A stretch of 64,000 bases of DNA from Deltaproteobacteria bacterium HGW-Deltaproteobacteria-4 (GCA_002841765.1 PHAV01000007.1:79033-143032), one strand, 5' to 3'. Positions 36,242 through 45,991 are shown, counted from the stretch's first letter. Notes: generated from the sequence alone by a model not told the origin. Numbers and translations: made by a program.

Positions 36242-37489
36242 ATGTTCAAGAGATACTGCCAAATTTCTTTACTTGCCGGGGGACTGGCTCTTCTGGTTGC
36301 CGGAAACGCCACAGCGACTAACCGTCCCGGCACATTTACCTTGACGCCGCAAGCGGGGGTGATGGTCTTTGAAGGAAATCAGAATCTTGAGTCCGGTCCT
36401 ACTGGTGGTCTTGCCCTCGGCTACAATTTTGACAGCCACTGGGGCGCAGAAGGCGTATTGACTTTTACCCGCACGGACCAAAAGGCGGGCGGAGATGACG
36501 CCATGATTACCGCGGCGCACCTTGACCTGCTTTATCACTTTCGTCCGCAGGAACGTCTGGTCCCTTATCTCTCTGTCGCGCTCGGCGGGATTCAACTGGA
36601 GGATGACGAAGACCTGCTCGCCGGCTATGGCGTTGGTGTTAAATACTTCCTGTCCGAAGATGTGGCGCTGCGTCTTGACCTGAAACATTTGCTTGACATC
36701 AATGTTCGTGATGTCGACAAGAAGCGTGATTATTACAACCTGCTGGCTGCTACCGCCGGCGTCTCTTTTCAATTCGGCGGAGCGCCGAAGGCAGCGGTAA
36801 TCACAGACCGCGACGCTGACGGTGTCGCCGACGCCATCGATCGCTGCCCTGACACACGGACCGGCGTAACTGTGGATGAAACGGGCTGTCCTTTGCCGGA
36901 AGCTCCGGAGAAAATTGCGGACAGCGACGGAGATGGTGTCGCTGACAATCTTGACCTCTGTCCTGGCACTGCCGCTGGCATCGCCGTCGATGCAAAAGGC
37001 TGTCCGGTCGTGATCGATACGGATCGTGACGGCGTGGTTGATGCTCTGGACGTTTGTCCTGACACCCCGGCCAAGACTGTAGTTGATGCCCGCGGCTGTC
37101 CGGCGCAAGTCTCTCTCGTCACTGCATTACCTGAACCGGTGATGACTTTTTATCTGGATTTCCCGTCGAACGAGTATGAAGTCCGCTCTGAATTTACTGC
37201 AGAGCTGCAGAGGATAGCTGATTTTATCAAGGCTCGCCCCGGCCAGCGCTTTATCATCGAAGGACACACCGACAGCGTTGGCAGTGATGCGAGTAATATG
37301 AGGCTTTCTGCCCAGCGCGCAGAAAATGTCAAAGCCTATCTGGTAGAAAGAATGGGGATTCCAGCTTTCCTGCTCGATGCCCGTGGTTTCGGGGAGAACT
37401 CTCCCATCGCCGATAATAGTACACAGGAAGGCCGACAGCAGAATCGCCGCATTGTTATTATTGCAGCGCCTCTAAATAGGTTTAAATAG
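36242..37489 (+). CDS. OmpA-family outer-membrane protein with TSP3 calcium repeats
   Basis: A 415-residue protein: signal peptide (GLALLVAGNATA), an eight-strand barrel (about residues 25-180, e.g. GGLALGYNFDSHWGAEGVLTF, LLYHFRPQERLVPYLSVALGG), and three thrombospondin-3-like repeats of the form DxDxDGVxDxxDxCPxT (about 190-285). The C-terminal OmpA domain binds peptidoglycan (FIIEGHTDSVGSDASNMRLSAQRAENVKAYL and ARGFGENSPIADN). It joins outer membrane and cell wall and is often among the major outer-membrane proteins. Followed by a strong terminator. Confidence 0.92.
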   Translation: MFKRYCQISLLAGGLALLVAGNATATNRPGTFTLTPQAGVMVFEGNQNLESGPTGGLALGYNFDSHWGAEGVLTFTRTDQKAGGDDAMITAAHLDLLYHFRPQERLVPYLSVALGGIQLEDDEDLLAGYGVGVKYFLSEDVALRLDLKHLLDINVRDVDKKRDYYNLLAATAGVSFQFGGAPKAAVITDRDADGVADAIDRCPDTRTGVTVDETGCPLPEAPEKIADSDGDGVADNLDLCPGTAAGIAVDAKGCPVVIDTDRDGVVDALDVCPDTPAKTVVDARGCPAQVSLVTALPEPVMTFYLDFPSNEYEVRSEFTAELQRIADFIKARPGQRFIIEGHTDSVGSDASNMRLSAQRAENVKAYLVERMGIPAFLLDARGFGENSPIADNSTQEGRQQNRRIVIIAAPLNRFK

Positions 37490-37496
37490 GTTACGA

Positions 37497-37542
37497 GACA
37501 AGCGCCCCGAACACGTTGTGTGTTCGGGGCGCTTGTCTGGAA
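37497..37542. terminator. Strong bidirectional terminator
   Basis: GACAAGCGCCCCGAACAC and GTGTTCGGGGCGCTTGTC are perfectly complementary around a short loop, between the stop of the OmpA gene and the converging cbi operon. Confidence 0.85.
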
Positions 37543-37560
37543 ACACTCTCTCCTACCGCT

Positions 37561-38292
37561 TTATTTTCGCGTGACCCCCAGTTCCCTTTGCACAACATTA
37601 CACTGCAGTACCTCAATTGCTACCCCTTGCCTTAGAAGCTCTCCTTCCCGTAGGACGATAATCTCCTCTGCCCAGTTGCGAACAAAGTCGACATCGTGCG
37701 TGGCGATGATCAGGGTGACGCCGTGCTCTCCAAGGTCGTTGAGGGTGGCAATGAGGTCGTGAGTCATGATTGCATCGAGGCCGGCGAAGGGTTCATCGAG
37801 AACGATGACTTCGGGCTGCATGGCGAGGATGCCGGCAATGCAGGCGCGTTTTTTCTGGCCGTAGGAGAGGTCGTGAACCGGGCGCTCCAATAGAGCCGTG
37901 AGGTCAAGGAGTTCCAGGGCGCGTTCGACGCGGCTGCGGACTTCCACTTCCGGCAGGCCGAGATTCATCGGGCCGAAGGAGACATCTTCGTAAAGGCTGG
38001 CGGAGAAGAGTTGGTGGTCGGGATCCTGAAAGATCATGCCGACGGCCTGTCGCAGTTGCAAAAGGCTAGCCCTGTCGTAGCGCAGGCGGTTGCCGGCAAA
38101 GAGGATTTCGCCGCTTTGCGGTCGCTGCAAGCCATTGAGCAGGGCAAAGAGCGAGGTCTTTCCCGAGCCGTTGCGCCCCATGACGGCGGTGCGCTGGCCG
38201 CGGGCAAAAGTGACGGAGAGATCTTTCAGGGCGGTCACGGCACCGGGATAGGTGAAGGTGACGTTTTGCAGGGAAAGGATGGCCGTGCTCAT
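37561..38292 (-). CDS. cbiO: Cobalt ECF transporter ATPase
   Basis: A 243-residue ATPase that powers cobalt uptake. Walker A GRNGSGKTSL, Q-loop GMIFQDPDHQLFSASLYEDVSFGP, signature LSYGQKKRACIAGILA and Walker B VIVLDEPFAGLD are all present. The ATG at 38292 overlaps the cbiQ stop (ATGA); the frame is open to 38496 but lies within cbiQ. Last gene of cbiMNQO. Confidence 0.94.
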   Translation of the reverse strand: MSTAILSLQNVTFTYPGAVTALKDLSVTFARGQRTAVMGRNGSGKTSLFALLNGLQRPQSGEILFAGNRLRYDRASLLQLRQAVGMIFQDPDHQLFSASLYEDVSFGPMNLGLPEVEVRSRVERALELLDLTALLERPVHDLSYGQKKRACIAGILAMQPEVIVLDEPFAGLDAIMTHDLIATLNDLGEHGVTLIIATHDVDFVRNWAEEIIVLREGELLRQGVAIEVLQCNVVQRELGVTRK

Positions 38293-39056
38293 GGCTGTAC
38301 CTGCCAGGCCAAAAGAATAAAGGTCCATCCCAGGGTTCCGGCGCCGAGAAGCTGCCACCGCGACAAGTGCCGGTGCGGACTCAAAAAGCGCAGTTCCTGA
38401 TCGTAGCCCCGCGCCAGCAAGGCCTGATGATTGTGGCGGGCGCGCACGATGGTCTTGATGAGGATATTGCCGGCGAGTTCGGCGGTTGAGCGCCATGAAA
38501 CCTTAAATGAGCGATAACCGAGGCGGGCTTCCTGGGCCGTGTGGATCTGGCTGAAGGCATCAAGGAGGATAAAGATCTGGCGATAAGCGATGACCATCAG
38601 TTCGACAAAGAGGCGGGGGAGTCCGAGCGTTCGCAGCAGTCCGGCGATTTCACTCAACGGTGTTGTCAGGGCGAAAAAGAGGAGGGTGCAGAGGGCTCCG
38701 AGGGAGCGGGAAAAGACCAGTTGCACCAGAGGGAGTTCGGAGAGGTTCAGGCCGATCGTCAGTTCGCTGGCCGGTAGCTGCAGCAAGGGGAGGGAGGTTG
38801 GCGAGAAGGTGACGAGGAGCAGGAGAGAGCTCCAGCCCAGAAAAACGAGCGGCACGGCCAGCAAACGCAGGTAGCCGCGCCAGGGGATGCCGGCGCCAAA
38901 GAGGGTCAGGCTGCTTATGCTCAGGGCGATCAGTAGCGGAATGGTGGGATGACGACTGAGCAGTGCCGCAATCAGGGTCAAAAGAACCAGCAGTCCTTTG
39001 ACCCCGGGGTGAATCTGTCGCCAGCGATTGCCGTGCGCGTAGGAGTCAATGCGCAC
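38289..39056 (-). CDS. cbiQ: Cobalt ECF transporter transmembrane subunit
   Basis: A 255-residue membrane protein with about five to six hydrophobic segments and the coupling motif region ARLGYRSFKVSWRSTAELAGNILIKTIVRARHNHQALLARGYD, the ARG-type helices contacting CbiO. Overlaps cbiN by 11 bases and cbiO by four. Confidence 0.92.
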   Translation of the reverse strand: MRIDSYAHGNRWRQIHPGVKGLLVLLTLIAALLSRHPTIPLLIALSISSLTLFGAGIPWRGYLRLLAVPLVFLGWSSLLLLVTFSPTSLPLLQLPASELTIGLNLSELPLVQLVFSRSLGALCTLLFFALTTPLSEIAGLLRTLGLPRLFVELMVIAYRQIFILLDAFSQIHTAQEARLGYRSFKVSWRSTAELAGNILIKTIVRARHNHQALLARGYDQELRFLSPHRHLSRWQLLGAGTLGWTFILLAWQVQP

Positions 39057-39387
39057 GGTCGTTCACGTTGGCCGGAGAGGGTGTGGTTCTTTTTCCCCGC
39101 ACATATCCGGCATAATAACCGATGACGCCAGCGCCAAGGGCCGCCTGCAACGCAAAGAGAAGGCTTTCGATCTCGCCGCTGGGGGGGGTAAAGAGCGACT
39201 CGAACCACGGCTGATAGTCGGGAGCAATCTTCTCGATGACTCCTTGTGCCTGGTTATCCGTCCCGGTAAAGATCTCAATCTGCCCTCTGTCGGAGCCGAC
39301 CCCGGGGGTTTTGACGGTCAGCAGCGGGACGAGGGTGAGGAGGACGAACGCGGCCAGGAGTAATGAGTTCTTCAATGTTCCGCTCAT
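39046..39387 (-). CDS. cbiN: Cobalt transport accessory protein CbiN
   Basis: A 113-residue protein with two membrane segments (about residues 7-24 and 78-95) flanking a periplasmic loop containing [21 protein letters not shown], the CbiN signature. It supports CbiM in metal loading. Overlaps cbiM by four bases. Confidence 0.9.
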   Translation of the reverse strand: MSGTLKNSLLLAAFVLLTLVPLLTVKTPGVGSDRGQIEIFTGTDNQAQGVIEKIAPDYQPWFESLFTPPSGEIESLLFALQAALGAGVIGYYAGYVRGKRTTPSPANVNDRAH

Positions 39388-40064
39388 AACCGTCCCTCGC
39401 TGCGGGTGAGATGAAAACCGAGTTGCGCAAGTTCGTTGCCGCTGTACTTTTGCATGAAGTTGAAGATGAGGACGGTGAGAAATCCTTCGCTGAGTGCCAG
39501 GGGGATCTGGGTGACAGCAAAGACGCCGAGAAATTTGAGCAGAGAGGCACTGATGCCACCCAAGGGATCCGGAAAGGCCAAAGCCAGCTGCAGGGCGGTG
39601 GTGCCGTAGGTCGCCAGATCGGCCAGGCTGGCTGCAGCAAAGACCGTCAAGCTGAGGGACAGGTCCAGCTTTTTTCCGAGGCGATAAATGCCGTAACCGA
39701 CCAGCGGCCCGACCACTCCCATGGAGAAGATATTGGCGCCGAGGGTCGTCAAGCCGCCGTGCGCGAGGAGGAGCGCCTGAAAAAGGAGGACGATCGCCGC
39801 GACCGGTGCCATCGCCAACGGTCCGAAAAGGATGGCGCCGAGGCCGGTGCCGGTCGGATGTGAACAGCTGCCGGTGAGGGAGGGGAGCTTCAGGGCCGAG
39901 AGGATAAAGGTGAAGGCGGTCGCAACGCCGAGGAGCATCTTGACTTCAGGCTGCTCTTTGACGGCTTTGTTAATCGAACGCAGGCCAACGCCGACACAGA
40001 CAACGGCAACAGCGCCCCAGGTGACAGCGTGCGTCGCCGGCAGGAACCCTTCCATGATATGCAT
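39384..40064 (-). CDS. cbiM: Cobalt substrate-specificity subunit CbiM
   Basis: A 226-residue S-component. The mature N-terminus MHIMEGFLP provides the metal-binding Met-His ligands (His2), followed by [25 protein letters not shown] with the second conserved His. Seven membrane segments. The frame extends upstream to 40325, but that part overlaps the cobalamin riboswitch; ATG 40064 gives the invariant N-terminus. The combination M-N-Q-O behind a B12 riboswitch indicates cobalt rather than nickel. Confidence 0.94.
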   Translation of the reverse strand: MHIMEGFLPATHAVTWGAVAVVCVGVGLRSINKAVKEQPEVKMLLGVATAFTFILSALKLPSLTGSCSHPTGTGLGAILFGPLAMAPVAAIVLLFQALLLAHGGLTTLGANIFSMGVVGPLVGYGIYRLGKKLDLSLSLTVFAAASLADLATYGTTALQLALAFPDPLGGISASLLKFLGVFAVTQIPLALSEGFLTVLIFNFMQKYSGNELAQLGFHLTRSEGRL

Positions 40065-40184
40065 CTTTAGCCCCTCCCGGAGAAAGGAGCGTACAGGGGG
40101 CTGGTGGCGGTCAAGGACGATGTCGAGGGGGATAGAACAAAGAAAAGTGACAACTGTGGCATGGATGGAGACCTCCCGCGAAGT

Positions 40185-40355
40185 ATGCGAATGGGGCGGT
40201 ATTCCGGCTCTGGGCGACCTACTTGCCCACCTTCCCAGGAGTTGTCCCAGTGGTGATTCCCGAACTTGATCGTCCGGGCGGGCTTTCGTTCCCATTACGG
40301 CTGCGGGGCAGCGGGAGTCTTGCACTCCTCTTCCACGCGTCCATTCGTTTGATTA
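40185..40355 (-). promoter_or_regulatory. Cobalamin riboswitch
   Basis: On the minus strand the core pieces appear in order: GTGGAAGAGGAGTGCAAGAC, then CCCGCTGCCCCGCAGCCGTAA, GAACGAAAGCCCG, CACTGGG, TGGGAAGGTGGGC and the B12 box AGAGCCGGAATACCGCC (about 40195-40211). It lies about 120 bases before cbiM and should shut off cobalt uptake when adenosylcobalamin is plentiful. Confidence 0.88.
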
Positions 40356-40408
40356 TGTGGAGCTTTATAGCAATCGTGCGCCCTGGCTGTCAAGGGGTGA
40401 TACGCAGA

Positions 40409-41071
40409 TCACCCCTTGCAGCCGCCACTGCAGCTGCACGCCAGTCCGCGTGCTTTGTCAAAAGCTTCCCGCCCTTCGCGCCAGGACAGCCAGGCAATCA
40501 GCAGTGCACCGATAGCATCGAGACTGCCGATACCGGTCAGTTCGTAGCCGAGGCTGGAAAGGAGGAGAGCGAGCGAGAGAGACAAACAGGCCTTTGAGCA
40601 AGCCGCATCAGCCAGGATTGCCGGCGAAGACAATGCCCGGCCGACCTTGGTCTTCTGCGCAATCAGGTACCACATGAACGAGATCGAGCCGAGGGAGATG
40701 ACGATCCCCCAGATGGTCGTCTCCGGCTGGTGCTGGGTATAAAGATTAATTCCGGCCGAGGCGATCAGGCCGACAGTGAGGAGATAGAAGGCTCCGCCGG
40801 TGATGCGCAGCGCCCGCTGTTCGAAGGCATCCAGGGTCTTGCCGTCGTTGGCGCGGATGCGGCGCAGCATGTGCCAGACGCCGACCGCGGAGATGACCTC
40901 GATAAAGGAGTCGACGCCGAAACCAAAGAGGGCCAGGGTTTCATCGGCGGCACCGAGCCAGATCGAGAGCAGTCCCTCGCCGATATTGTAAATGATGGTG
41001 AAGACGGCCAGCCAGCTAGCGCGGGCATACAGGGCGGCAAGTTGCCTGGTCGGTTCGATTTGCTGCTGCAT
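40409..41071 (-). CDS. Short CDF-like cation transporter
   Basis: A 220-residue membrane protein with six hydrophobic segments resembling the transmembrane part of cation diffusion facilitators (LFGFGVDSFIEVISAVGVWHM and the later ADAACSKACLSLSLALLLSS in the positions of metal-binding helices II and V). The cytoplasmic C-terminal domain of classical CDF proteins is absent, and a Cys-rich tail (ACSCSGGCKG) takes its place. Last gene of the arsenic operon. The Cys tail and Cys in helix V suggest a soft metal or metalloid as substrate, which is inference. Confidence 0.75.
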   Translation of the reverse strand: MQQQIEPTRQLAALYARASWLAVFTIIYNIGEGLLSIWLGAADETLALFGFGVDSFIEVISAVGVWHMLRRIRANDGKTLDAFEQRALRITGGAFYLLTVGLIASAGINLYTQHQPETTIWGIVISLGSISFMWYLIAQKTKVGRALSSPAILADAACSKACLSLSLALLLSSLGYELTGIGSLDAIGALLIAWLSWREGREAFDKARGLACSCSGGCKG

Positions 41072-41097
41072 CTGGTCTTTTTCCCTCCCGGGGAGAG

Positions 41098-41310
41098 CTA
41101 TTTCGCGCGCAGGTCCTGGATAACCCGGTAAGCCAGCAGCACAAACGGCCAGGCGTGCCAGAACAGGTCAAAGATATCGATCGGTTTTTTTAGTGTCCCT
41201 GCCAGTAGCATCGCGATCTTCTCAACGATATGCGGCTGAGGAACAAAAGGTGCAAAGCCAAGGAGCAATACTAACGGAATGAGGATTTGATACTCAAGCA
41301 GACTTTTCAT
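41098..41310 (-). CDS. Small membrane protein in the arsenic operon
   Basis: A 70-residue protein with two hydrophobic stretches (LEYQILIPLVLLLGFAPFV and FDLFWHAWPFVLLAYRVI). It lies 9 bases after acr3 and 26 before the CDF-like gene. Unknown function; the position suggests an accessory to one of the two transporters. Confidence 0.65.
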   Translation of the reverse strand: MKSLLEYQILIPLVLLLGFAPFVPQPHIVEKIAMLLAGTLKKPIDIFDLFWHAWPFVLLAYRVIQDLRAK

Positions 41311-41319
41311 GCTCTCCCT

Positions 41320-42378
41320 TTATTCTCTGGTCGCAAACCAGCGGCGCTGGAACCAGAAGGCGACATGGACCAGACCGATCATCACCGGCACTTCCACCAG
41401 CGGCCCGATCACCGCCGCAAAAGCAGCGCCGGAATTGAGGCCGAATACGGCAATTGCCACGGCAATCGCCAGTTCAAAGTTGTTACTGGCGGCGGTGAAC
41501 GCCAGGGTGGTGGTCTTGCTGTAGTCGGCCCCCAGCTTTTTCCCCATCCAGAAGGAGACCAGAAACATGACGACAAAGTAGATGGCGAGCGGGATGGCGA
41601 TGCGCACGACGTCAAAGGGTAACTGGACGATCAGATTGCCCTTGAGGCTGAACATGACGACGATGGTGAAGAGGAGGGCGAGCAAAGTCAGCGGGCTGAT
41701 TCTCGGGACGAACTCGCGGTGATAACGCTCTTTGCCCATGACCTTCACGCCGATAAAGCGGGTCAGGGCGCCGGCCAGACAGGGGATGCCGAGGTAAATA
41801 AAGGTGCTCTCGGCAATCTGGCCGATACTGATATTGACTTCCATCCCTTGCAGTCCCACCATTGGGGGCAGGACGGTGATGAAGAACCAGGCATAAATGC
41901 TGTAAAAAAAGACCTGAAAGAGGCTGTTAAAGGCGACCAGTCCAGCGGCGTATTCGGTATTCCCCTTGGCCAGATCATTCCAGACAATGACCATGGCGAT
42001 GCAGCGCGCCAGACCGATCATGATCAGTCCGATCAGGTAATCCGGCTTGTCCGGCAGCAGCAGCGCCGCCAGCGCAAACATCAGAACCGGGCCGATCACC
42101 CAGTTCTGCACCAGTGAGATGGCGAGGATCTTCTTGTTTTTGAAGACCTGCGGCATATCCTCATACTTCACCTTGGCAAAGGGGGGATACATCATCAGGA
42201 TCAGGCCGATGGCGATGGGGATATTGGTGGTGCCGACCTGGAAACGGTTGATAAAGGCTTCGGTGCCGGGGAGGAAGTAGCCGAATCCGACGCCGAGGGC
42301 CATGGCGGCGAAGATCCAGAAGGTCAGCCAACGGTCGAGAAAAGAGAGTTTATGGGCGATATTTTCGCTTCCGTTCAA
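41320..42378 (-). CDS. acr3: Arsenite efflux transporter Acr3
   Basis: A 352-residue, ten-segment transporter of the ACR3 family exporting As(III) (and possibly Sb(III)). The essential cysteine lies in [20 protein letters not shown], and the C-terminal [20 protein letters not shown] is typical. It starts four bases after arsC stops, so the two genes are co-translated. Confidence 0.95.
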   Translation of the reverse strand: MNGSENIAHKLSFLDRWLTFWIFAAMALGVGFGYFLPGTEAFINRFQVGTTNIPIAIGLILMMYPPFAKVKYEDMPQVFKNKKILAISLVQNWVIGPVLMFALAALLLPDKPDYLIGLIMIGLARCIAMVIVWNDLAKGNTEYAAGLVAFNSLFQVFFYSIYAWFFITVLPPMVGLQGMEVNISIGQIAESTFIYLGIPCLAGALTRFIGVKVMGKERYHREFVPRISPLTLLALLFTIVVMFSLKGNLIVQLPFDVVRIAIPLAIYFVVMFLVSFWMGKKLGADYSKTTTLAFTAASNNFELAIAVAIAVFGLNSGAAFAAVIGPLVEVPVMIGLVHVAFWFQRRWFATRE

Positions 42379-42381
42379 CGT

Positions 42382-42795
42382 CTACTTCCCCCCTAAATAT
42401 TCAACCAGCGTTGCCTTGATGTCGTCCCGCACCCGGCGGAATTGCGCCAGGATCTCCTCCTCATTGCCGCCCGCCCCGGTGGGGTCGTGAAAGCCGATGT
42501 GGAGGCGTTCAACGCCGCCGAAGAAGAGGGGACAGCGCTCGTGGGCATCGCCGCAGAGGGTGATGACATAATCGAAGCGCTCGGCGGCGAACTCGTCGAG
42601 AGTCTTGGAACGCTGGCCGGAGATGTCGATGCCGAGTTCCTGCAGCACCGTGATGGCGCGGGGATTGACCCTGGTTGCTTCGGTCCCGGCGGAGAAGGCC
42701 TTGTAGCGGTCGCCAAGAAAATGGTTGATAAGCCCCTCCGCCATCTGTGAACGGCAGGAGTTATGCGTACAAAGGAAGAGAACGCGCTTTTTCAT
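42382..42795 (-). CDS. arsC: Arsenate reductase, thioredoxin-coupled
   Basis: A 137-residue low-molecular-weight-phosphatase-fold ArsC. The P-loop C9-THNSC-R15 and the redox pair C81/C88 in LCGDAHERCP correspond to C10, C82 and C89 of B. subtilis ArsC, so it should use thioredoxin to reduce As(V) to As(III), the substrate of Acr3. Confidence 0.95.
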   Translation of the reverse strand: MKKRVLFLCTHNSCRSQMAEGLINHFLGDRYKAFSAGTEATRVNPRAITVLQELGIDISGQRSKTLDEFAAERFDYVITLCGDAHERCPLFFGGVERLHIGFHDPTGAGGNEEEILAQFRRVRDDIKATLVEYLGGK

Positions 42796-42847
42796 GGTGA
42801 TAACCTTTCATGACAATATCGGCCTGGATCAATAACGTGGGGATTGC

Positions 42848-43186
42848 TTAGGCACAGTTATTCTTTTTACGGTAAGTGATCAAACGTTTCTGATCACTGG
42901 CAAAGACAGAAGATTCCGGCAGACTCTTACGCAGAAAAGGCTCCAGCTCTTCCATGAGTTGATTGCTGCGATCAATAGAGTAGTAGATCCAGAGACCTTC
43001 GCGGCGGTCGCAGACCATGGCCGATCTTTTCAGATAGGCGAGATGACGGGAGACGGTCGATTGCGGCAGAAGGAGGGCGGCGATAAGGTCGCAGACACAG
43101 AGTTCGCCTTCCACATAAAGGAGCATGAGGATACGCAGCCGGGTTTCGTCGGCGAGAGCCTTGAAGTGCTGGACGTGATTTTTCAT
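42848..43186 (-). CDS. arsR: ArsR-family arsenic-responsive repressor
   Basis: A 112-residue winged-helix repressor. The metalloid site CVCD (C30, C32) stands at the start of the recognition region GELCVCDLIAALLLPQSTVSRHLAYLK; a third Cys is near the C-terminus (NNCA). The frame is open to 43222, but that extension would sit on the promoter; ATG 43186 begins MKNHVQHFKALADETRLRIL. No ribosome binding site is seen before it. Confidence 0.93.
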   Translation of the reverse strand: MKNHVQHFKALADETRLRILMLLYVEGELCVCDLIAALLLPQSTVSRHLAYLKRSAMVCDRREGLWIYYSIDRSNQLMEELEPFLRKSLPESSVFASDQKRLITYRKKNNCA

Positions 43187-43190
43187 GGGC

Positions 43191-43222
43191 CAAACCATAT
43201 CTGCCTGTGCGGATATTGTCAA
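43191..43222 (-). promoter_or_regulatory. arsR promoter with overlapping operator
   Basis: On the minus strand TTGACA (43222-43217), a 17-base spacer and TATGGT (43199-43194). The spacer and -10 hold an inverted repeat ATATCCGC-ACAG-GCAGATAT (43216-43197), one mismatch, the expected ArsR site. The predicted transcription start is at or within a base or two of the arsR ATG. Confidence 0.6.
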
Positions 43223-43532
43223 CCGCAGTTTATATCTGCACTTCCCAGCGAACAGCTGACAGCAGATCTGCTGAACCTGATCTGCTGAACCTTGACTTCG
43301 CCCCTCTCCTTCTGTACTTTGCTCCGATGAATTTCTGCCCTCAGTACATTTTTTCTTCTTGTCCGCGTTTCGTACTGCCAGATTTTTCCACTGTCGAGCC
43401 CCCCCTTTCGTCTGATTTCGCCCTGAACTTCGCCAGCTAAACTATTCTTCCGGTGTAACCAGATACCGCCCTCTTCGTCGGCATGTCCTTAATTTGGCGT
43501 GCCTGTCCCCCCTCATTTTTTGAAGGATACTC
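43223..43532. other. Intergenic region between arsR and the SulP gene
   Basis: About 310 bases without a convincing gene. It holds a tandem pair GATCTGCTGAACCT (about 43264-43291) and pyrimidine-rich sequence. TTTTTTGAAGGATACTC immediately before 43533 is the ribosome binding site of the SulP gene. Confidence 0.5.
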
Positions 43533-45014
43533 ATGACATTGCAAACAATTCGTGCCGATTGGTTTTCCAATCTGCGCGGCGACACCCTGGCTGGGATGGT
43601 CGTTGCCCTGGCCCTCATCCCCGAAGCCATTGCCTTTTCGATCATCGCCGGGGTGGATCCCAAGGTCGGTCTTTATGCGTCCTTCTGTATTGCCGTGATC
43701 ACTGCTTTTGCCGGTGGACGACCGGGGATGATCTCCGCCGCGACCGGCGCCATGGCCCTGGTCATGGTGCTTCTGGTCAAGAACTATGGACTGCAATATC
43801 TGCTGGCGGCGACGGTCCTCACCGGTCTGTTGCAAATTCTGGCGGGGACGCTCCGCCTCGGGGCGCTGATGCGCTTTGTGTCGCGCTCGGTGGTGACCGG
43901 CTTCGTCAATGCCCTAGCGATCCTTATTTTTATCGCCCAACTTCCCGAACTCACCGATGTCGGCTGGCAGGTCTATGCCATGGTCGCGGCCGGACTCGCC
44001 TTGATCTACCTCTTCCCTTATATCTCCAAAGCGATCCCTTCGCCGCTGGTCTGCATCGTCGTTTTGACCGCGATCACCATCTCTATGGGGATTGATGTGC
44101 GTACGGTCGGAGACATGGGGGCGCTCCCCGACAGTTTGCCGATCTTCCTCCTCCCGGATTTGCCGCTGAACTTGACCACCCTGGCGATCATCTTCCCCTT
44201 TTCCGCGACCCTGGCGGTGGTCGGTCTCCTCGAATCGATGATGACCGCGACGATTATCGATGATCTTACCGATACACCGAGCAATAAAAATCGCGAATGC
44301 GTCGGTCAGGGCGTCGCCAATATCGCGGCCGGCTTTCTCGGCGGCATGGCCGGGTGTGCGATGATCGGACAATCGGTGATCAACATCAAATCCGGGGGGC
44401 GCGGGCGACTGTCGACCCTGCTGGCCGGCCTCTTCCTCCTGCTCATGGTCGTCTTTCTCGGCAATTGGGTGGCGCGCATTCCCATGGCCGCGCTGGTGGC
44501 GGTGATGATTATGGTTTCGATCGGCACCTTCAGTTGGGGATCGATTCGCAATCTGCGCACCCATCCCAAGAGTTCGAGTCTGGTCATGATCTCCACCGTC
44601 CTGGTCGTCGTCTCGACCCACGACCTCGCCAAGGGGGTACTGGTCGGCGTCCTCCTCAGCGCCCTCTTCTTTGCCCACAAGATCAGTCGTATCTTCTATG
44701 TCAGTTCCACTTTGTGGGACGAGGGCTCGACCCGGCATTATGACGTGATCGGCCAGGTCTTCTTCACCTCGTCCGAACAGTTCATCGCCGCCTTCGACTT
44801 CAAGGAAGCGTTGGAAAAGGTGCAGATCGATCTGCGCCGAGCGCATTTTTGGGATATTACCGCGATCAGCTCCCTCGACAAGGTGATCCTGAAGTTCCGG
44901 CGCGAAGGGGCCGAGGTCGAGATTCTCGGGCTCAACGAAGCGAGCGCCACCATGGTTGACCGTTTTGCCATTCACGATAAACCCGATGCGATCGAGCGTC
45001 TGATGGGCCACTAA
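43533..45014 (+). CDS. SulP-family anion transporter with STAS domain
   Basis: A 493-residue SulP (SLC26-like) transporter: membrane part of about 400 residues with [33 protein letters not shown] and [31 protein letters not shown], then a C-terminal STAS domain ([13 protein letters not shown] to [17 protein letters not shown]). Possible substrates are sulfate, bicarbonate or C4-dicarboxylate; the sequence does not decide. It is followed after 14 bases by a universal stress protein gene, a pairing often seen with SulP transporters. Confidence 0.9.
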   Translation: MTLQTIRADWFSNLRGDTLAGMVVALALIPEAIAFSIIAGVDPKVGLYASFCIAVITAFAGGRPGMISAATGAMALVMVLLVKNYGLQYLLAATVLTGLLQILAGTLRLGALMRFVSRSVVTGFVNALAILIFIAQLPELTDVGWQVYAMVAAGLALIYLFPYISKAIPSPLVCIVVLTAITISMGIDVRTVGDMGALPDSLPIFLLPDLPLNLTTLAIIFPFSATLAVVGLLESMMTATIIDDLTDTPSNKNRECVGQGVANIAAGFLGGMAGCAMIGQSVINIKSGGRGRLSTLLAGLFLLLMVVFLGNWVARIPMAALVAVMIMVSIGTFSWGSIRNLRTHPKSSSLVMISTVLVVVSTHDLAKGVLVGVLLSALFFAHKISRIFYVSSTLWDEGSTRHYDVIGQVFFTSSEQFIAAFDFKEALEKVQIDLRRAHFWDITAISSLDKVILKFRREGAEVEILGLNEASATMVDRFAIHDKPDAIERLMGH

Positions 45015-45028
45015 CCGGGAGAGAGCGT

Positions 45029-45883
45029 ATGAAGACAACTGTACTGGCTTGTATCGACGGTTCCACCTATTCTTCGGCTGTCTGTGACTATGCGGCCTGG
45101 GCGGCCCTGCGTCTCGACGCCCCCCTGATCTTTTTGCGGGTGATGAACAAAGTGCGTGATGATCGTCTGGCCGATCTCAGCGGCAGCATCGGCTTTGGTG
45201 CTCAGGAAGCCCTCCTTGAAGAGATAGCCTCCCTCGACGAGCAGCGCGGCAAACTCGCTCAGGAACAGGGGCGCCAGATGCTCGCCGCCGCCAAAGAGCG
45301 CGCCCGCGCCGCTGGTTTTGCCGAGCCCGAAGGACGCCAGCGCCATGGCGAGTTGGTCGACACCCTGATCGAACTCGAAGAGGGGATTCGCCTCCTGGTC
45401 CTCGGCAAACGCGGCTCATCGGCGGAGATTGCTACCGAGCACCTCGGGAGTCATCTCGAACGGGTGATTCGCGCCATGCATCGCCCGATTCTGGTGACGA
45501 CCGCCACCTTCCGCACCCCGCAACGGATCATGCTCGCCTTTGATGGCAGTGCCACCACCCGCAAGGGGGTCGAGATGGTCGCGGCCAGCCCGATGTTTAA
45601 GGGGTTGCCCTGTCATCTGGTCATGGTCGGCGCCGACACGGTCGATGCCCGCGGCCATTTGGCCCATGCCCGTCAAACCCTGGAAGAGGCCGGGTTTGAA
45701 GCGCTGGCTGTGATCCTTCCCGGCGAGGCGGAACAGGTCTTGACCGCTTACCAGCAAAAGGAGGAGATTGACCTGATGATCATGGGCGCCTACGGCCACT
45801 CACGGATCCGCCAACTATTGATCGGCAGCACCACCACGGCGATGATTCGCAATTCTACTGTTCCGCTGTTGCTGCTGCGCTGA
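45029..45883 (+). CDS. Tandem universal stress protein
   Basis: A 284-residue protein of two UspA domains (about residues 1-150 and 155-284). The second domain has the ATP-binding motif GAYGHSRIRQLLIGSTTTAMI, the G-2x-G-9x-G(S/T) pattern; the first has GKRGSSAEIATEHLGSHLERV. It is preceded by GGGAGAGAGCGT and belongs to a bicistron with the SulP gene, possibly regulating it. Confidence 0.9.
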   Translation: MKTTVLACIDGSTYSSAVCDYAAWAALRLDAPLIFLRVMNKVRDDRLADLSGSIGFGAQEALLEEIASLDEQRGKLAQEQGRQMLAAAKERARAAGFAEPEGRQRHGELVDTLIELEEGIRLLVLGKRGSSAEIATEHLGSHLERVIRAMHRPILVTTATFRTPQRIMLAFDGSATTRKGVEMVAASPMFKGLPCHLVMVGADTVDARGHLAHARQTLEEAGFEALAVILPGEAEQVLTAYQQKEEIDLMIMGAYGHSRIRQLLIGSTTTAMIRNSTVPLLLLR

Positions 45884-45991
45884 CGAGACAATTTTCTGGA
45901 CAGAAAGGCAAAGGGGAAATAATCCGGGCCCGCGGAACTCAGCATCAGAAAAGACATACGCCCCCAGTTACTGTTTCCATTGCTTCTCCCC

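Noticed and set aside
36108..36344. Plus-strand 78-codon frame before the OmpA-family gene
   Set aside because: Overlaps the signal sequence of the OmpA gene in another frame and lacks a ribosome binding site.
40065..40325. N-terminal extension of cbiM to 40325
   Set aside because: The extension lies over the cobalamin riboswitch, and the MHIMEG start at 40064 is invariant in CbiM.
43264..43291. Tandem 14-base repeat GATCTGCTGAACCT as an operator
   Set aside because: Only two direct copies without symmetry; could be a replication slip.
43499..44095. Alternative frame over the SulP start
   Set aside because: Shadow with Arg/His/Pro-rich composition; the SulP frame has a full family match.
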